Position numbers and translations under genes: made by a program. Below are positions 62,425 to 64,000 of a stretch of 64,000 bases of DNA, piece after piece. This DNA is from CAJWOS01 sp964502005 (GTDB lineage: Bacteria > Myxococcota_A > UBA796 > UBA2385): contig CAZCUX010000028.1 in the NCBI GenBank assembly GCA_964502005.1, forward strand, positions 1 to 64,000, read 5' to 3'. The notes below the pieces were generated by a model. It saw only the letters and a program-made list of their open reading frames with translations. It did not search any database and was not told where the DNA came from. The number at the start of each line of letters is the position of its first letter. Position 1 is the stretch's first letter.

Positions 62425-62802
62425 ATGACCGAAACCGCCGTTCGAATCGACAAGTGGCTTTGGGCTGCGCGTTGCTACAAAACCCGCTCCCAAGCCAGCG
62501 CTGCTTGTGCCGATGGGCACGTCACCCTCAATGGCCAAGTCGCGCGGGCGTCGGCCAAGGTGCGTCCTGGCGACCAAGTGGAAGCCGTATGTGCCGGCGA
62601 GCGCCTGCGAATCTTAGAGGTGACGGGCCTGGGCGAAAAACGCGGCTCCGCGTCAGATGCAGCCGAGCTGTTTATCGACCACTCGCCACCACCGCCGCCC
62701 AAGCACGACCCCTTGGTCGACCCAACGGTCGATGTTGCGCGCGGAGAAGGTCGTCCTCGAAAACGTGACCGAAGACGCTACGACGACATGTTTGGATGGT
62801 GA
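62425..62802 (+). CDS. hslR: S4-domain RNA-binding protein, Hsp15-like
   Basis: A 125-residue protein. An S4 domain (about 6-75: VRIDKWLWAARCYKTRSQASAACADGHV) is followed by a basic tail ending RPRKRDRRRYDDMFGW. Size and layout match Hsp15/HslR, which binds the 50S subunit carrying a nascent chain and helps recycle stalled large subunits. The ATG at 62425 begins the standard MTETAVRIDKWLW; an in-frame GTG six codons earlier is less likely. The next gene starts four bases after its stop, so they share a transcript. Confidence 0.88.
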   Translation: MTETAVRIDKWLWAARCYKTRSQASAACADGHVTLNGQVARASAKVRPGDQVEAVCAGERLRILEVTGLGEKRGSASDAAELFIDHSPPPPPKHDPLVDPTVDVARGEGRPRKRDRRRYDDMFGW

Positions 62803-62806
62803 TAGG

Positions 62807-63676
62807 ATGAGCCTACGTTGGGGAATCATAGGTCTCGGACGCGCAGGTCGCGCCCGTGCGCGCGCCATTCAAGCGGACCCGCGCGCCACTTTGGTGACGG
62901 CATTTCGTGGAAATCCCGCGGAGTTCGGCGTTCCTGCTGCAGAGTCACCCGAAGATGTGTTTGCGCAGGTGGATGCCGTGGCGATTTGCAGCCCCGACCA
63001 CACCCACCCACGCTTGGTTCAGCGGGCGCTAGAAGCGGGAAAGCACGTCGTCTGCGAGTTTCCCTTGGCGGGTTCGGCCCAAGTTGCACGCGGGCTGTAT
63101 CGTTTGGCGGATGAGCGGGACCGCGTGTTGCACGTGGAACACATCGAGCTTCTAACGCCAGATGCTCGATGGATGCGTGCATGTGTGCGCCCCGAGCACA
63201 TTCGCGCGGGCGCCATTCGGTTTCGCGGCCCCCTCCGCCCCGAAGTGTTCAGCATGGCCCACGCCAACGTGGCGCGCTTGCACCGTTTGGTCGATGTCGC
63301 CGGAGAGCCGCGCCGGTTCACCTTGACCCACGCCAGCCACACGTCATTGACCGGCACGTTCCAGCTCTCCGGCGACGCCGCCATCGACTTTAGCTTTGAA
63401 ATGGAAGAAGGCGCCCAACGAAAGACGGAAATCACGCTCGACTTGGGTCACCGCGGCCTGGTGTTGTTCTTGGGAGGGACCTTGCTGTTCCGGGGTGCGC
63501 CCGTTGACCTGCCGAGCGGTCGCCCACTGTTTGCGACCGACCACGAAGACGTGATGGCACAGATTCTCGACCAGGCGCCGAGTTACGTCGATAGGAATCG
63601 GGTGTTGACGGTGCTCGGCCTGGCCGACCGGTTGTACGCGGCAGCCAAGCTCGAAGGCAACCTGGACAAAAACTGA
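62807..63676 (+). CDS. Gfo/Idh/MocA-family oxidoreductase, biliverdin-reductase-like
   Basis: A 289-residue NAD(P)-dependent oxidoreductase. The Rossmann motif is GIIGLGRAGRARA (6-18). CSPDHTHPRLV and EAGKHVVCEFPL follow. In most family members the last motif is EKP, with a catalytic Lys; here it is EFP (84-86). Biliverdin reductase has EYP at the same place and, about 25 residues later, a VLHEEHIELL segment very close to VLHVEHIELLTPDA here. I therefore call it biliverdin-reductase-like, by motif comparison from memory. The enzyme would reduce biliverdin or another substrate. It lies four bases after hslR. Confidence 0.72.
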   Translation: MSLRWGIIGLGRAGRARARAIQADPRATLVTAFRGNPAEFGVPAAESPEDVFAQVDAVAICSPDHTHPRLVQRALEAGKHVVCEFPLAGSAQVARGLYRLADERDRVLHVEHIELLTPDARWMRACVRPEHIRAGAIRFRGPLRPEVFSMAHANVARLHRLVDVAGEPRRFTLTHASHTSLTGTFQLSGDAAIDFSFEMEEGAQRKTEITLDLGHRGLVLFLGGTLLFRGAPVDLPSGRPLFATDHEDVMAQILDQAPSYVDRNRVLTVLGLADRLYAAAKLEGNLDKN

Positions 63677-63680
63677 CCGA

Positions 63681-64000
63681 TTAGCGGTTTCGCGGAATCA
63701 CGACGCGGGTGACAATCGGCGACCACGCGTCGAGGGCCGCTCCCCGTGTGTCGGTGGGTGCGAGCAAGCGGGGGTCGAGGTCGAAGGCCGGCGCATCCAT
63801 CGGCAGCTGCGCCAAACCAATCGCACGCGTGACGCCGCCACCTTGCACTTCAATGTGGACCAGCGCAGGACTGCGGCCAGCCGTGTAAGTGACCTGCGCG
63901 ATGCCTGTGGCGTCCGTGCGTGCGGTCTTGGGCAACTGGCCGTCACCGCTGCGCAGCTCCAAGGCGAGTTCGGCGTCGGCGACCGGATAGCCGAACTCAT
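63681..64000 (-). CDS. C-terminal part of a protein with Ig-like (Big1-type) domain, cut by the window edge
   Basis: The frame is open at the right edge, so the N-terminus is missing. The visible 106 residues begin with PVADAELALELRSGDGQLP and TDATGIAQVTYTAG, the strand pattern of a bacterial Ig-like (invasin/Big1-type) domain, and continue to a stop at 63681. The tail (about 40 residues) has no clear motif and ends PRNR. Probably a secreted or surface protein. It converges with the oxidoreductase gene, stop to stop four bases apart. Confidence 0.75.
   Translation of the reverse strand, partial: EFGYPVADAELALELRSGDGQLPKTARTDATGIAQVTYTAGRSPALVHIEVQGGGVTRAIGLAQLPMDAPAFDLDPRLLAPTDTRGAALDAWSPIVTRVVIPRNR

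Overview
This 64 kb, GC-rich, gene-dense window comes from a Gram-negative bacterium with an outer membrane. The evidence is many lipobox proteins, an outer-membrane barrel, a FecA-type TonB-dependent receptor and Hsp15/TmcA-type housekeeping genes. A Cys-x-Cys / hydrophobic / Arg-Arg-Arg tail resembling MYXO-CTERM on a lamin-tail protein, a CRTAC1/FG-GAP lipoprotein, duplicated PilZ domains and complex PAS kinases point towards Myxococcota or a related former deltaproteobacterial lineage. This placement is inference, because the window has no rRNA gene. No tRNA, rRNA, CRISPR array, prophage or intact transposon was seen. I annotate about 48 protein genes, many in operons joined by ATGA or TGATG overlaps.

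Layout. 0.3-5.3 kb: sbcDC nuclease operon. 5.4-9.2 kb: two six-TM class III nucleotide cyclases and a quinone-oxidoreductase-like gene, all overlapping by 4 bases. 9.2-15.3 kb (minus): epimerase, cyclophilin lipoprotein, FG-GAP/ASPIC lipoprotein, and a subtilisin-like protease with six copies of a GTGLATSPLG decapeptide. 15.6-18.3 kb: membrane CheA-like kinase. 18.4-23.4 kb: lipoprotein, tmcA, GT-C-like membrane protein and SH3 protein. 23.5-26.8 kb: rpsO, pnp, dut. 27.2-30.3 kb: hybrid PAS kinase and a small membrane protein. 30.7-36.8 kb (minus): a five-gene operon of lipoprotein PLD nuclease, HHH-barrel protein, lamin-tail protein, SDR and a small protein. 36.9-41 kb: RibD-type deaminase, TerB-like protein, htpG, GreA/B-like protein. 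41-49.5 kb: two divergent minimal nucleotidyltransferases, esterase, calpain-like protease with a small partner, M20 peptidase, hydrolase, phosphoesterase, PAP2. 49.7-52.9 kb: methyltransferase, CapA, phosphoesterase. 53.1-57.4 kb: imelysin and a fatty-acid-hydroxylase/FecA-receptor fusion, with Fur-like and palindromic sites upstream. 57.4-64 kb: speA, tandem HCCA/DsbA protein, PilZ protein, Hsp15-like protein, biliverdin-reductase-like oxidoreductase and an Ig-like protein cut by the window edge.

The strongest novel signal is the cyclase pair. Each protein has lost a different half of the class III active site (one both metal Asp, the other the transition-state Asn). Together they rebuild one complete site, as the C1 and C2 halves of mammalian membrane adenylyl cyclase do, but here as two translationally coupled genes. 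Next are the one-frame hydroxylase-TonB receptor fusion with a signal peptide at the junction, the decapeptide-repeat protease, and an outer-membrane cluster that looks built to bind and cut DNA.
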